A stretch of 64,000 nt of DNA from Demequina lignilytica (GTDB lineage Bacteria; Actinomycetota; Actinomycetes; Actinomycetales; Demequinaceae). The notes under the pieces were generated by a model that saw only the letters and a program-made list of their open reading frames with translations, did not search any database and was not told where the DNA came from. Within the stretch, counting starts at the first letter, position 1. Each line of letters starts with the position of its first letter. The stretch lies in NCBI RefSeq assembly GCF_030418305.1, contig NZ_JAUHPX010000009.1, forward strand, positions 1 to 64,000, written 5' to 3'. Positions 21,635 through 31,549 of this stretch are shown one piece after another. The translations under genes and the position numbers were made by a program.

Positions 21635-22582
21635 CTAGCGCAGCCCGCGACGGCGCTGGCGGCGCGAGGGCAGCCCCACGATGTCCTCGAAGGACGTGCC
21701 GGTGCTGTCGGCAGGGTCCTCCGCGACCTCGGGCTCGGCGGGGTCGTCTGACGCCTCCGGCTCGGGGGCGGCGTCCGTCACGGGCTCGGGCTCGTCCGTG
21801 GGCTCGGGCGCCGCGACCGCGGCGTCGGCGTCCTCCGCGACCACCGCATCGTCCTGCTGCCGGACCTCGATCTCGCCCGACGCCTCGCGGACGGGCGGCT
21901 CCGCGAGGCCGCGGGCGGCGAGCGCGTCGTGCCGGATGTCCGACTCGGCGACCTCGCGCTCGATGCGCTTGGTGCGCCCGTGCTCGGCGATGCCGCGCGC
22001 GTGCAGGGCCTGCCCCAGCTGCAGGGCGAAGCCGACGGTGCGGGACGCCGAGGGGATGAGGATCGCGCGCAGGTTGCGGTCCATGCCGCGGGCGCGGGCG
22101 GCGACGCGCGCCTCGACCAGGATGCGCGCGGCCTCCGGGATCGCGCGCAGGGCGAGCGCGACCATGAGGCCCAGCGTCTCGGGCGGCAGGATCCACCGCA
22201 GCGGCTTCGCGAGGGTGACGACGAGGTCCATCATCGCCTCCATCGAGGTCGACGAGGTGATCGCGAGCGCCAGCGCCGAGATCGCGATCAGATCGCCCGC
22301 GAGGTCGAGCGCGCGGACGTAGTCGCCCAGCCAGATCTGGAAACCGGCCGTCAGGATCGCGACCACCGTGATCGCGAGCATGCCCTTGAGGGTCGCCTTG
22401 AGCGGGGGCTTGGTCGACGCGAGCAGCAGGAGGCACGCGGCGGTGATGCCGATGCTCGTGACCGGGTCCGAGATCACCATGCAGCTGATGGTGATCCCCA
22501 GCAGGAAGAGCATCTTGGCCCACGCCGGGGTCAGATGCATCGGCGTGCGTCGGGGTCGGTAGAGCCCGAGCAGCGAGATCAC
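21635..22582 (-). CDS. bioN: ECF transporter T component with acidic C-terminal tail
   Basis: 315 aa, GTG start overlapping the ecfA stop by 4 bp. Five or so membrane helices and the coupling motifs with Ala-Arg-Gly (EARVAARARGMDRN and QALHARGIAEHG) identify an energy-coupling EcfT protein that links the ATPase to the substrate-binding S component. After about residue 205 it continues with a long extension rich in Glu, Asp, Pro and Ala, ending SRRQRRRGLR. EcfT proteins usually end soon after the coupling helices, so this ~100-residue tail is unusual. With bioY nearby the substrate is probably biotin; the symbol is given on that basis. Confidence 0.85.
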   Translation of the reverse strand: MISLLGLYRPRRTPMHLTPAWAKMLFLLGITISCMVISDPVTSIGITAACLLLLASTKPPLKATLKGMLAITVVAILTAGFQIWLGDYVRALDLAGDLIAISALALAITSSTSMEAMMDLVVTLAKPLRWILPPETLGLMVALALRAIPEAARILVEARVAARARGMDRNLRAILIPSASRTVGFALQLGQALHARGIAEHGRTKRIEREVAESDIRHDALAARGLAEPPVREASGEIEVRQQDDAVVAEDADAAVAAPEPTDEPEPVTDAAPEPEASDDPAEPEVAEDPADSTGTSFEDIVGLPSRRQRRRGLR

Positions 22583-23286
22583 GCGGTGGCCCCCTGCGAG
22601 GCGCGACCGAACATGAGGTCGCGGTAGATCTTGACGGCCTCCTTGGGGTCGCCGTCGAAGACCACCTGCCCGAGGTCGATCACGAGCGTGCGCTCCGCGC
22701 GTGCCGCCGAGTCCAGGTCGTGGGTGACCTCGATGACCTGGAGCGGGAGGGAGCGCAGCAGCGCGCCCACGTGCGCGCGCCAGCGCAGGTCGAGCAGCGT
22801 GGTCGGCTCGTCGGCCACCAGGATCGACGGCGTGCAGGCGAGCACGCCCGCGAGCGCCAGCAGCTGGCGCTGCCCGCCCGAGAGAGCGTTGACGGAGACG
22901 TCGGCCTTGGACGCCAGACCGATCTCCTTGAGAGCCGAGAGCGCCGCCTCGTCGCGCTCCTTGCGGTTCTTGATCACCCGACGCAGGGAGAGCGCGACGT
23001 CCTCGATGCCGGTGGGCATGATGAGCTGGTTGGACGCGTCGGTGAACAGGTAGCCCACCTTGCGGCGGACGGCGGCGCCCTGCTTCTGGGTGTCGAGGCC
23101 GTCGACCTCGACGGAACCGCTCACCGGCAGCACCAGCCCGTTGATCAGCCGCGCGAGGGTCGACTTGCCGGACCCGTTCGCGCCGATGATGGAGATGCGG
23201 TCCTCGGTGAGCGTCAGCGAGGTCGGCTCGAGGATCGGCACCCCGGAATCGGGCGCGACGACGGCCGCCTCCTTGAACTCGATCAT
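22579..23286 (-). CDS. bioM: ECF transporter ATPase (BioM-like)
   Basis: 235 aa. Walker A GANGSGKST is near residues 36-44, the signature is ALSGGQRQLLALAG, Walker B is ILVADEPTTLLD and the H-loop is IEVTHDLDSA. It is the single ATPase of this module, as in BioMNY systems where BioM works as a homodimer. The ATG at 23286 has a -10 TACCCT exactly 7 nt upstream, implying a leaderless message. Its start faces an oppositely oriented hydrolase gene 99 bp away, which separates it from bioY. Confidence 0.9.
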   Translation of the reverse strand: MIEFKEAAVVAPDSGVPILEPTSLTLTEDRISIIGANGSGKSTLARLINGLVLPVSGSVEVDGLDTQKQGAAVRRKVGYLFTDASNQLIMPTGIEDVALSLRRVIKNRKERDEAALSALKEIGLASKADVSVNALSGGQRQLLALAGVLACTPSILVADEPTTLLDLRWRAHVGALLRSLPLQVIEVTHDLDSAARAERTLVIDLGQVVFDGDPKEAVKIYRDLMFGRASQGATA

Positions 23287-23293
23287 GGGGTCA

Positions 23294-23299
23294 AGGGTA
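23294..23299 (-). promoter_or_regulatory. -10 element TACCCT, leaderless promoter of the ecfA-ecfT pair
   Basis: On the minus strand TACCCT is followed by 7 nt and the ATG of the ECF ATPase gene. It shows that this pair has its own promoter and need not be read through from bioY. Confidence 0.5.
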
Positions 23300-23385
23300 A
23301 GCGGTGCGCCTCGCGAACCCGTAACCGGGGCGAGCATGCCCCGACCGTGGTAGACCTGGGGAACCGGACGCGACGGGGGGTCGCC

Positions 23386-24198
23386 ATGGCAACGATGCTG
23401 ATGCCCGACGGCCTGGGTCTGCACTACGAGATCTTCGGAGACGGTCCGCCGCTGGTGCTCGTCCACGGCGGCTGGAGCGACGTGTCGACGTGGCTGATGG
23501 TCAGGGAGCTCCTCGCGGAGCGCTTCACCGTGGTGATGTACGACCGCCGCGCGCACGGCGCGAGCGGCCCGCACGACGCCCCGCGGAGCGTGGCCGCGGA
23601 TCTTGTGGATCTCGCCTACCTGATCGCGTCGCTGGGCGTCGGGCCCGTCGGCCTCTGCGGGTTCTCGCACGGCGCGCTCATCGCCCTGCGCCTCGCCGTC
23701 CGGCACCCGGACATGGTGGTCGGCGTGATCGGGCATGAGCCGGCGGCCCTCGGCGTCCTCGCCGCGAGCCGCGAGCACGACGCCGTCCGCATCCGCGACG
23801 CGGCGGAGCTGGCGGAGGTCCGCAGGCTTCTCGAGTCCGGCGCGCACGCACGCGCCGCCGAGCGCTTCGTCGATCGCGTGGCGTTCGACCCCGGCGTGTG
23901 GGCCTCCCTGCCGCCGGAGGAGCAGGTGCGGTTCGCCGCGCACGGTCCGACGTTCCTGTCCGATCTCCGGGACGACGAGGCCTTCACCCTCGAGCTCAGA
24001 TCGATCGCGGCCCTCGAGGTGCCTCGAACCCTCACCTTCGGGGGTCGGAGCAGGCCGGTCTTCGGCGCCATCGGCGAGGTGCTCGCACCGGTTCTCCCGG
24101 CCGGGACCATCCGTCGCGTCGACCAGTGGGGTCACGTGCCCCACATCAGCCACCCCGACGAGTACGTCGACGTGGTGAGCGACCTCCTCGCCGCGTGA
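23386..24198 (+). CDS. Alpha/beta hydrolase (GFSHG nucleophile elbow)
   Basis: 270 aa. Oxyanion region VLVHGGWSD, nucleophile S94 in CGFSHGAL, and a late GHVPHI His fit the Ser-Asp-His hydrolases of the alpha/beta fold. The substrate cannot be told. BioH-type pimeloyl-ester hydrolases belong to the same fold, and the position between bioY and the ECF ATPase makes a biotin-related role tempting, but the sequence does not prove it. It is on the opposite strand to the transporter genes and converges on bioY with a 4-bp gap. Confidence 0.85.
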   Translation: MATMLMPDGLGLHYEIFGDGPPLVLVHGGWSDVSTWLMVRELLAERFTVVMYDRRAHGASGPHDAPRSVAADLVDLAYLIASLGVGPVGLCGFSHGALIALRLAVRHPDMVVGVIGHEPAALGVLAASREHDAVRIRDAAELAEVRRLLESGAHARAAERFVDRVAFDPGVWASLPPEEQVRFAAHGPTFLSDLRDDEAFTLELRSIAALEVPRTLTFGGRSRPVFGAIGEVLAPVLPAGTIRRVDQWGHVPHISHPDEYVDVVSDLLAA

Positions 24199-24202
24199 CC
24201 GT

Positions 24203-24886
24203 TCAGGCGGCGGCGCGCTCCTCCTGCGCCTCCGGGGTCCCGGCGGCCCTCACCGCGGTGCGGGCGGCACCCAGCAGCCCCGGGTACGCGCGGTGGATGG
24301 TCGCGGCGACGATCCCGGCGAAGACCACCTTGAGGAGGTCGCCCGGCAGGAACGGGATCACGCCGGCGGTGAGCGCCGAGACGCACTCCTTGTCGAAGAT
24401 GCCGGAGCAGCCCTCGCCGGGGAGCAGCGGCATGCCGGTGCGGACGGCGAGCCACGGGGCGCCGACGGCGTAGACCACCGGGATCGAGATCAGGCCGGCG
24501 ATGATCAGCCACAGCGTGGACGACGCGCGGGAGGCGAGGCGTCCCGTCCGGGCGAGGAGCTGGGCGGCGCCGCCGACCACCAGCGCGGCGGCGGCGAACC
24601 CGACCAGGTAGCCGCCGGTGGGTCCGGTGAGGATCGCCAGGCCCGAGGTGTGGTTCGCGAACACCGGCAGCCCCATCAGCCCCATCGCGAGGTAGAGCAC
24701 CACGGAGGCGAAGGCGCGCCACGCGCCGAGCACCAGGCCGGCGAGCACGATCGCGAACGTCTGCAGCGTGATCGGCACCCCGCCGAGCAGCTCGACGCCC
24801 GGCACGAGCGTCGAGGCGGCGATGAAGGCGGCGAAGACGGCGATCAGCGCGATCGACTGGCCGGTCATGTGGCGGTTCTGCGGCAT
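24203..24886 (-). CDS. bioY: BioY, biotin-binding S component of ECF transporter
   Basis: 227 aa membrane protein with six hydrophobic segments. BioY signatures are PGVELLGGVPITLQTFAIVL, the GLPVFANHTSGLAILTGPTGGYL region (given in part) and VIPFLPGDLLKVVFAG. It binds biotin at the outer face and pairs with EcfT and EcfA. An insertion around residues 145-170 carries two Cys (PGEGCSGIFDKEC). The C-terminus is a basic then Ala-Glu-rich tail. The 131 bp before it hold no BirA- or BioQ-type palindrome that I can recognise. Confidence 0.93.
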   Translation of the reverse strand: MPQNRHMTGQSIALIAVFAAFIAASTLVPGVELLGGVPITLQTFAIVLAGLVLGAWRAFASVVLYLAMGLMGLPVFANHTSGLAILTGPTGGYLVGFAAAALVVGGAAQLLARTGRLASRASSTLWLIIAGLISIPVVYAVGAPWLAVRTGMPLLPGEGCSGIFDKECVSALTAGVIPFLPGDLLKVVFAGIVAATIHRAYPGLLGAARTAVRAAGTPEAQEERAAA

Positions 24887-25017
24887 GGGGACCCCCTGGG
24901 ATAATGGACGCGGTCACCCTATCCGGCAACGAATGCCCTGGTCCGCGGCATGTGCCCGGATGCAGAAACGTTGTCGGTTCCCTACAGACACGGTGACATC
25001 GACCCCGAGGAGACTGT

Positions 25018-26616
<1,599 letters not shown>

Positions 26617-26619
26617 GGC

Positions 26620-27549
26620 TCAGCCCGACGGGTGCGAGCGGACCCAGTCGAGGGCGAACGCCTGCTGGGCCGCGGCGTCGTCGCTGACCCACAGCGCGTG
26701 ATGGGAGCCCTGGGGGATCACCCGGAGCTCGGCGTCGGGGATCCGCGCCGCGGCGCGCTCGGCGTGCGCGACTCCGAGGGGTTCCGCGCCTCCGTGGATC
26801 ACGAGCGTCGGGCAGCCGACCGACGCGAGCGGCGGATCCTCGAGCACGTCCCATGCCTCGAAGGCATCGAGCCGTGCGCCGGGGAAGCGCTCGGGGCTGC
26901 GCACGGTGCGCCGGCCCCAGACCGACGTGACGTAGGCGGCGCGGGAGGGGTCGGCGGCGACCCTGCGGGCGAGCCGCTCGACCACCGTCTCCCCGAGCGT
27001 GCTGTCGTCGCCGATCATCCGGCGCGCCGCGTCCTCGACCGAGCTCCCCAGCAGCGCGCGGTCCCGCCTCATGAGCATGGCCAGCATGGGGCGTGTCATC
27101 GCGACCCGCAGCACGCCGGGGCTCACCCCGATGTCGGGCGCGGTCGGGGTGGAGATCAGCACGAGCGACGTGACGCGGTCGGGGTGGCGGGCCGCGAGCT
27201 CGTAGCCCACGATCCCTCCCGCGCAGTGCCCGACGACCGCGCACGAGTCGATCGCCAGCGCGTCGAGCAGCGCCGCCATGCGGTCCGCCTGGCGAGCCGG
27301 GTCCCCGCCGGTGCCCGCCGGGGTGCCGAGGTACCCGGGGCGCGAGGGCGCGATCACCCTCCATCCGTTGCTCCAGAACGCGGCCGCCATGCCCAGTCCG
27401 GTGTCCCAGCCCCCCATCGCGGGGTGGAGGCTCAACAGCACCGGGCCGTCGCCCGCCTCCGCGTGCTCGACCGGGCCGAGCGGCGTCTCGGCGGTCCGCG
27501 CGCGTCCGGACACCCGCAGGGTCATCTCGGCGATGTCGGGAGCACGCAT
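26620..27549 (-). CDS. Alpha/beta hydrolase with cysteine in the nucleophile position
   Basis: 309 aa. The fold is clear from LLSLHPAMGGWD, RVIAPSRPGYLGTP, the nucleophile elbow VVGHCAGGIVG, LVIHGGAEPLG and a final QGSHHALW. The elbow has C109 where Ser is usual, and the acid position appears to be Glu (HGGAEPL) rather than Asp. Cys-Asp-His triads are known from dienelactone hydrolases, so activity is possible; alternatively the protein is a non-catalytic binder. It lies 39 bp downstream of SURF1 on the same strand and converges on the ABC-F gene with a 3-bp gap. Confidence 0.85.
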   Translation of the reverse strand: MRAPDIAEMTLRVSGRARTAETPLGPVEHAEAGDGPVLLSLHPAMGGWDTGLGMAAAFWSNGWRVIAPSRPGYLGTPAGTGGDPARQADRMAALLDALAIDSCAVVGHCAGGIVGYELAARHPDRVTSLVLISTPTAPDIGVSPGVLRVAMTRPMLAMLMRRDRALLGSSVEDAARRMIGDDSTLGETVVERLARRVAADPSRAAYVTSVWGRRTVRSPERFPGARLDAFEAWDVLEDPPLASVGCPTLVIHGGAEPLGVAHAERAAARIPDAELRVIPQGSHHALWVSDDAAAQQAFALDWVRSHPSG

Positions 27550-27588
27550 GGGTCGCCTCTCAGCTGGCGGGGGACGTGACGGACACCG

Positions 27589-28443
27589 TCAGGCTATGCC
27601 GTCCGGCCCCTGCAGCGCGTCCTCGATCTCCTCGTCGGACGGACCCGACCGACGGCGCGGCGCCCGCCGCACCCGAGACGCGGTGGCGACCGGAGCGCCG
27701 TCGCCGGACAGCGTCCACTCGCGTCGCGCCAGCAGGACGCCGCCGACCGGTGCGATGACGGCGAAGGCGAACCACTGCCACGTGTACGCGAGATGCGGAC
27801 CCAGGCTCAGCTCGGGCAGCGGCACCTGCCCGGCGCCGTAGTGATCGACGCAGCCGTCGTCCGCGCACGCCTCGCGGAGCACGGCGTACGCGTCGTACGG
27901 GTCGCCGGCGGGGGCGGGCACCTGGGTCGGGACGATGCGGGTGGCGCCCGAGTCGCGGCGCCCGTCGTCGGCCTCGAACGCACGGGCGACCGCGGTCACC
28001 GTGACGGACCCGTCGGGCAGGGCGGGCGCCGCCAGGTCCTCGGTGGGGCCGGGCACCGGCACGTAGCCGAGGTTGACCAGCAGCGAGCGTCCGTCGTCGG
28101 TGTCGAGCCACACGAGCAGCTGGTACACGCGCTCGCGGTCGATCGGCCGGTTGCGCAGGAGCGTGAGGGAGGCGGTGTCGAAGGTGCCCGTCGCTGTGAT
28201 CCGGCGCCATTCGTCGTCGGCGAGGGAGCCGTCGGACGCCGCCTCGGACGCCGCGACCGGCGCGAGCTGCGAGTTCTCGTCGAACAGCGCGATCGCGGTC
28301 GCTCTCGCCTCGTGGCGGCCCAGCTGCCAGAACCCCGCCCGGACCGCGACGGCCGAGATCAGCAGGGATGCCAGGACGATCGCGACCACCACCAGAGCCC
28401 GGCGCGCGCGCGAACGCGTCGGAACGGCGGGGGAGTCGGGCAC
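27589..28443 (-). CDS. SURF1-family cytochrome oxidase assembly protein
   Basis: 284 aa from GTG 28443. Two membrane helices flank a domain outside the membrane: ALVVVAIVLASLLISAVAVRAGFWQLGRH near residues 15-42 (in parts) and YTWQWFAFAVIAPVGGVLLARRE near 235. FWQLGRHEAR and LLVNLGYVPVPG are typical SURF1 signatures. SURF1 helps insert heme A into cytochrome aa3 oxidase, which links it to ctaA at 11.2 kb. A -10 TAGCAT exactly 7 nt before the GTG fixes the start as leaderless. The 11-mer GGACGATGCGG lies inside it at 27930. Confidence 0.9.
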   Translation of the reverse strand: MPDSPAVPTRSRARRALVVVAIVLASLLISAVAVRAGFWQLGRHEARATAIALFDENSQLAPVAASEAASDGSLADDEWRRITATGTFDTASLTLLRNRPIDRERVYQLLVWLDTDDGRSLLVNLGYVPVPGPTEDLAAPALPDGSVTVTAVARAFEADDGRRDSGATRIVPTQVPAPAGDPYDAYAVLREACADDGCVDHYGAGQVPLPELSLGPHLAYTWQWFAFAVIAPVGGVLLARREWTLSGDGAPVATASRVRRAPRRRSGPSDEEIEDALQGPDGIA

Positions 28444-28450
28444 GCTCCCG

Positions 28451-28562
28451 ATGCTAGTCGCGCCCCGAGCGGCGCAGGTCCCGCCGTCGTGGGAACCGCC
28501 AAAGTCCCGGCGGCATCGTTGGCGCGCCCGGCGCGGCTCCAGCGTGCGGCGTCCGCTACCGT
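28451..28562. promoter_or_regulatory. Divergent leaderless promoters of SURF1 and fabG
   Basis: The 126-bp gap between SURF1 and fabG contains a minus-strand TAGCAT (28451-28456) 7 nt from the SURF1 GTG and a plus-strand TACCGT (28557-28562) 7 nt from the fabG ATG. Neither start has a Shine-Dalgarno sequence. Confidence 0.5.
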
Positions 28563-28569
28563 CGTGACC

Positions 28570-29274
28570 ATGAGCCGTCACGTCCTTGTCACCGGCGCCA
28601 ACCGCGGCATCGGTCGAGCCATCGCCGAGGCGTTCGTCGCCAACGGCGACACCGTGTCCACCATCTACCGCAGCGGAGACCTGCCCGAGGGCGTCACCGG
28701 CGCGATCGCCGACGTGACCGACACCGACGCGGTGAACGCCGCGTTCGACGAGCTCGAGGCGCAGCACGGTCGCGTGCGCGTCCTGATCGCCAACGCGGGC
28801 ATCACGCGCGACGGGCTCCTGATGCGCATGTCCGACGCGGACTTCGAGACCGTCCTCGACGTCAACCTCACCGGCACGTTCCGCTGCGTCCGCCGCGCGG
28901 TCAACTCGATGATGCGCGAGAAGTACGGCCGGATCGTCCTCATCGGCTCCGTCGTGGGCCTGATGGGCAACCCCGGCCAGGTGAACTACTCGGCGTCCAA
29001 GTCGGCGCTGGTCGGCATGGCGCGGTCCGTCACCCGCGAGGTCGGGTCGCGCGGCATCACCGCGAACGTGGTCGCCCCGGGCTTCATCACCACGGACATG
29101 ACGGCGGAGCTGGGCGAGGACACCGTCAAGCAGTACGCCGCGACCATCCCGGCCAAGCGCTTCGGCGGCACCGATGAGGTCGCCGCCGCCGCCCTCTACC
29201 TCGCGTCCGACGCCGCGGGCTACGTCTCGGGTGCCGTGCTGCCCGTCGACGGCGGCCTCGGCATGGGCCACTGA
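28570..29274 (+). CDS. fabG: 3-oxoacyl-[acyl-carrier-protein] reductase
   Basis: 234 aa short-chain dehydrogenase. NADPH loop VTGANRGIGRAIAE (residues 8-20), NAG motif IANAGITRDGLLMRM, catalytic Ser in LIGSVVGLMG, and Tyr-x3-Lys in NYSASKSALVG are all present. The end SGAVLPVDGGLGMGH is typical. It reduces the 3-keto group in fatty-acid elongation. The pair fabG-fabI, 33 bp apart, has the same order as mabA-inhA of mycobacteria. The start is set by a -10 TACCGT 7 nt upstream. Confidence 0.95.
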   Translation: MSRHVLVTGANRGIGRAIAEAFVANGDTVSTIYRSGDLPEGVTGAIADVTDTDAVNAAFDELEAQHGRVRVLIANAGITRDGLLMRMSDADFETVLDVNLTGTFRCVRRAVNSMMREKYGRIVLIGSVVGLMGNPGQVNYSASKSALVGMARSVTREVGSRGITANVVAPGFITTDMTAELGEDTVKQYAATIPAKRFGGTDEVAAAALYLASDAAGYVSGAVLPVDGGLGMGH

Positions 29275-29278
29275 CACC

Positions 29279-29289
29279 CCGCATCGTCC
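29279..29289 (-). repeat. Exact copy of dispersed 11-mer (intergenic, fabG-fabI)
   Basis: CCGCATCGTCC on the plus strand, i.e. GGACGATGCGG on the minus strand, fills a third of the 33-bp gap between two co-oriented genes and lies just before the fabI ribosome-binding site. Confidence 0.7.
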
Positions 29290-29307
29290 CCCTCTAGGAG
29301 CACACTC

Positions 29308-30075
29308 ATGGGCATTCTCGAAGGCAAGAACATCCTGGTCACCGGCGTCCTCACCGAGGGCTCGATCGCGTTCGAGGTGGCGCGCCTCAGCCAGGAGCAG
29401 GGCGCGACCGTGGTCCTCACGGGGGTCGGCAGGTCGCTGAAGATCACGCAGGCCATGGGCCGCCGCCTCCCCGTCGAGGCGAAGGTGGTCGAGCTCGACG
29501 TCACCGACCCGGAGCACCTCGCCGCGCTGCCCGACGCCGTGCGCGAGCACGTCCCGCACCTCGACGGCGTGGTCCACTCGATCGGCTTCGCCCCGCAGAC
29601 CGTCATGGGTGGCAACTTCATGACCGGCGAATGGGACGATGTCGCGACCGCGATGCACATCTCCGCCTACTCGCTCAAGGCGCTCGCGGCGGCGACCGCG
29701 CCGCTCATGCCGAACGGCGGGTCCATCGTCGGCCTCACCTTCGACGGGCGCTTCGCCTGGCCCGTGTACGACTGGATGGGCGTCGCCAAGGCGGCCTTCG
29801 AGGCGGTCAACCGGTACGTGGCCCGTGACCTGGGGCCGCAGGGCATCCGCTGCAACGTGGTCTCGGCGGGCCCGATCAAGACCACCGCCGCGCGCCACAT
29901 CCCCGGGTTCGACCAGATGGAGGGTGGCTGGTCCGCCCGCGCACCGCTCGGGTGGGACTCGGAGGACACCGAGCCGACCGCCCGCGCCGTGACCGCCCTG
30001 CTCTCCGAATGGTTCCCCGCCACCACGGGCGAGATGATCCACGTGGACGGCGGCGTCCACGCCATGGGACAGTGA
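29308..30075 (+). CDS. fabI: Enoyl-[acyl-carrier-protein] reductase (NADH), InhA-like
   Basis: 255 aa. It performs the last reduction in each fatty-acid elongation round. Features: cofactor loop ILVTGVLTEGSIAFEVA with the FabI-type spacing, HSIGFAPQTVMGG, and the catalytic Tyr-x6-Lys in YDWMGVAKAAFE. The C-terminus ATTGEMIHVDGGVHAMGQ is typical. This is the isoniazid/triclosan target family; sequence style is closest to actinobacterial InhA. A TAGGAG stretch lies 7 nt before the ATG. Confidence 0.95.
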   Translation: MGILEGKNILVTGVLTEGSIAFEVARLSQEQGATVVLTGVGRSLKITQAMGRRLPVEAKVVELDVTDPEHLAALPDAVREHVPHLDGVVHSIGFAPQTVMGGNFMTGEWDDVATAMHISAYSLKALAAATAPLMPNGGSIVGLTFDGRFAWPVYDWMGVAKAAFEAVNRYVARDLGPQGIRCNVVSAGPIKTTAARHIPGFDQMEGGWSARAPLGWDSEDTEPTARAVTALLSEWFPATTGEMIHVDGGVHAMGQ

Positions 30076-30079
30076 CCCC

Positions 30080-30592
30080 GTGCCTACGCTGATCATCGCC
30101 CGCCACGCCAAGGCCGAGGCCCCCGCGGCCGGCCTCTCCGACGCCGACCGCGCCCTCGAGCTGATCGGTCGCAAGGCCTCGACCCGGCTCGGCCAGGTGG
30201 CCGCACGCGCGGGCATCAACCCGGACCTCGCGCTCATCTCTCCCGCGCTGCGGACGCAGCAGACGTGGAACCTGATGGCGGGCGCGTTCTCGGGCGTCGA
30301 GGAGCGCGTGGTCGAGGACCTGTACGAGACCCACGTCGCCGGCATGGTCGAGATCCTGCAGGAGCTCGGCGAGGTCGAGACCGTGGTGATGGTCGGCCAT
30401 GAGCCGACGTCCTCCGCGCTCGCCGCTCACCTTGCTGGTCCGGGCTCGGACAAGACCTCCCTGCAGCGCGTCGCGCATGGCCTTCCCACCGGCACGGCCG
30501 CGGTGATCGACCTCGAGTGCGACTGGGCGTCGGTCGGCTCTCGCTGCGGCCGTCTGGTGACGGTGCTGTCGGGCCGCGACGTCGAGGAGTGA
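30080..30592 (+). CDS. SixA-family histidine phosphatase
   Basis: 170 aa from a GTG 4 bp after fabI. The catalytic RHG-like motif is RHAKAE at residues 8-13 and the second catalytic histidine lies in VVMVGHEPTSSALA. The short length and the C-terminal strand pattern fit the SixA branch, members of which dephosphorylate phosphohistidine proteins; the substrate here is unknown. Its stop overlaps the GTG of the next gene by 4 bp. Confidence 0.9.
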   Translation: MPTLIIARHAKAEAPAAGLSDADRALELIGRKASTRLGQVAARAGINPDLALISPALRTQQTWNLMAGAFSGVEERVVEDLYETHVAGMVEILQELGEVETVVMVGHEPTSSALAAHLAGPGSDKTSLQRVAHGLPTGTAAVIDLECDWASVGSRCGRLVTVLSGRDVEE

Positions 30593-31545
30593 GCGCTCCG
30601 CTCGACTCGATCGACACGGGAGCGCTCTGGCGCGCGCTGCTGTCGATGCAGCGGTTCGCCTGGGAGCAGGGCGTCGCGTCGCACGCCGCGATCGACGCAG
30701 GCGACCTCGACCTGGCCCGGCTGCTCGCGCGCGACGCGGTAGCGCGTGCCGACGCGGACGGTCAGCTGGGCGGGATGGACGATGCGGGTGCCGTCAACTC
30801 CGGCGCCCTTCTCGAGGCGGCGCTGCTGCTCGGGCGTGACGATCCGGCGGCGGCCGCGGCGGCGCAGCGGCAGCGCTGGTGGCTGCTGCGGTTCTCGCCG
30901 CGCGACGACTGGGGCGTGCTGCACCATCTGCGCGGCTCCTCCGAGGTGTGGGCCGACTCCGTGTACATGGTGGTGCCCGCGCTGGTCGCCTCCGGGGACC
31001 TCGCGCCCGCCGACATGCAGTACCGGATGCACCGCGAGCAGCTATGGGACCAGGCCAGCGGGCTCTACCGGCACCGCTTCGACATGGCGTCCCGCGCGTT
31101 CACGCGGGACGCCCTCTGGGCGAGCGGCAACGGCTGGGTCGCCGCCGGCCTGGCGCGGGCGCTCCACCTGGGCGTCGACGCCGACACGGTGCGTGAGCGC
31201 TGGGAACGGGAGACGCGGGAGCTGATCGATGCGTGCGCGGCGGTCGCGTCCGTCGACGGCCGCTTCCACGACGTGCTCGACGACCCCTCGACGTTCACGG
31301 ATGGCTGCGCCGGGCTGATGCTCGCGTACGCCGCGTTCACGGGCGTCGCCGACGGGTGGCTCCCGGCGGAGTACGCCGAGGCGGGGGAGCGGTGGGCCGC
31401 GGCCGCCCTGACCCGCACCGACGACGCCGGCCTCGTCCGAGACGTCTGCGGCGCGCCGTCGTTCGACGCGCCAGGCACCAGCGCGGAGGCGCAGGCGTTC
31501 GCGGTCCTCGCGCTCAGCGCGAGGGCGCGGGCCCGGGCGGCCTGA
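30589..31545 (+). CDS. GH88/GH105-type glycoside hydrolase family protein
   Basis: 318 aa, GTG start overlapping the SixA gene. The all-helical (alpha/alpha)6-barrel pattern and the motif DALWASGNGWVAAGLARAL match unsaturated rhamnogalacturonyl/glucuronyl hydrolases (PF07470), in which the Gly-Asn-Gly-Trp stretch lines the active site. FTDGCAGLMLAYA near residue 240 is also family-like. No signal peptide is seen, so the substrate would be an imported disaccharide, but no pectin genes are nearby. The 11-mer GGACGATGCGG lies at 30777 and encodes MDDAGAV at the candidate catalytic Asp region. Confidence 0.78.
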   Translation: MSAPLDSIDTGALWRALLSMQRFAWEQGVASHAAIDAGDLDLARLLARDAVARADADGQLGGMDDAGAVNSGALLEAALLLGRDDPAAAAAAQRQRWWLLRFSPRDDWGVLHHLRGSSEVWADSVYMVVPALVASGDLAPADMQYRMHREQLWDQASGLYRHRFDMASRAFTRDALWASGNGWVAAGLARALHLGVDADTVRERWERETRELIDACAAVASVDGRFHDVLDDPSTFTDGCAGLMLAYAAFTGVADGWLPAEYAEAGERWAAAALTRTDDAGLVRDVCGAPSFDAPGTSAEAQAFAVLALSARARARAA

Positions 31546-31549
31546 ACGC

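Noticed and set aside
24887-25017. Riboswitch or BirA/BioQ operator before bioY
   Set aside because: No conserved stem set or palindrome of a known biotin regulator can be seen in the 131 bp.
26620-27549. Hydrolase as a plain pseudogene because of the missing Ser nucleophile
   Set aside because: The frame is intact, the rest of the fold is well preserved, and Cys nucleophiles exist in the superfamily.
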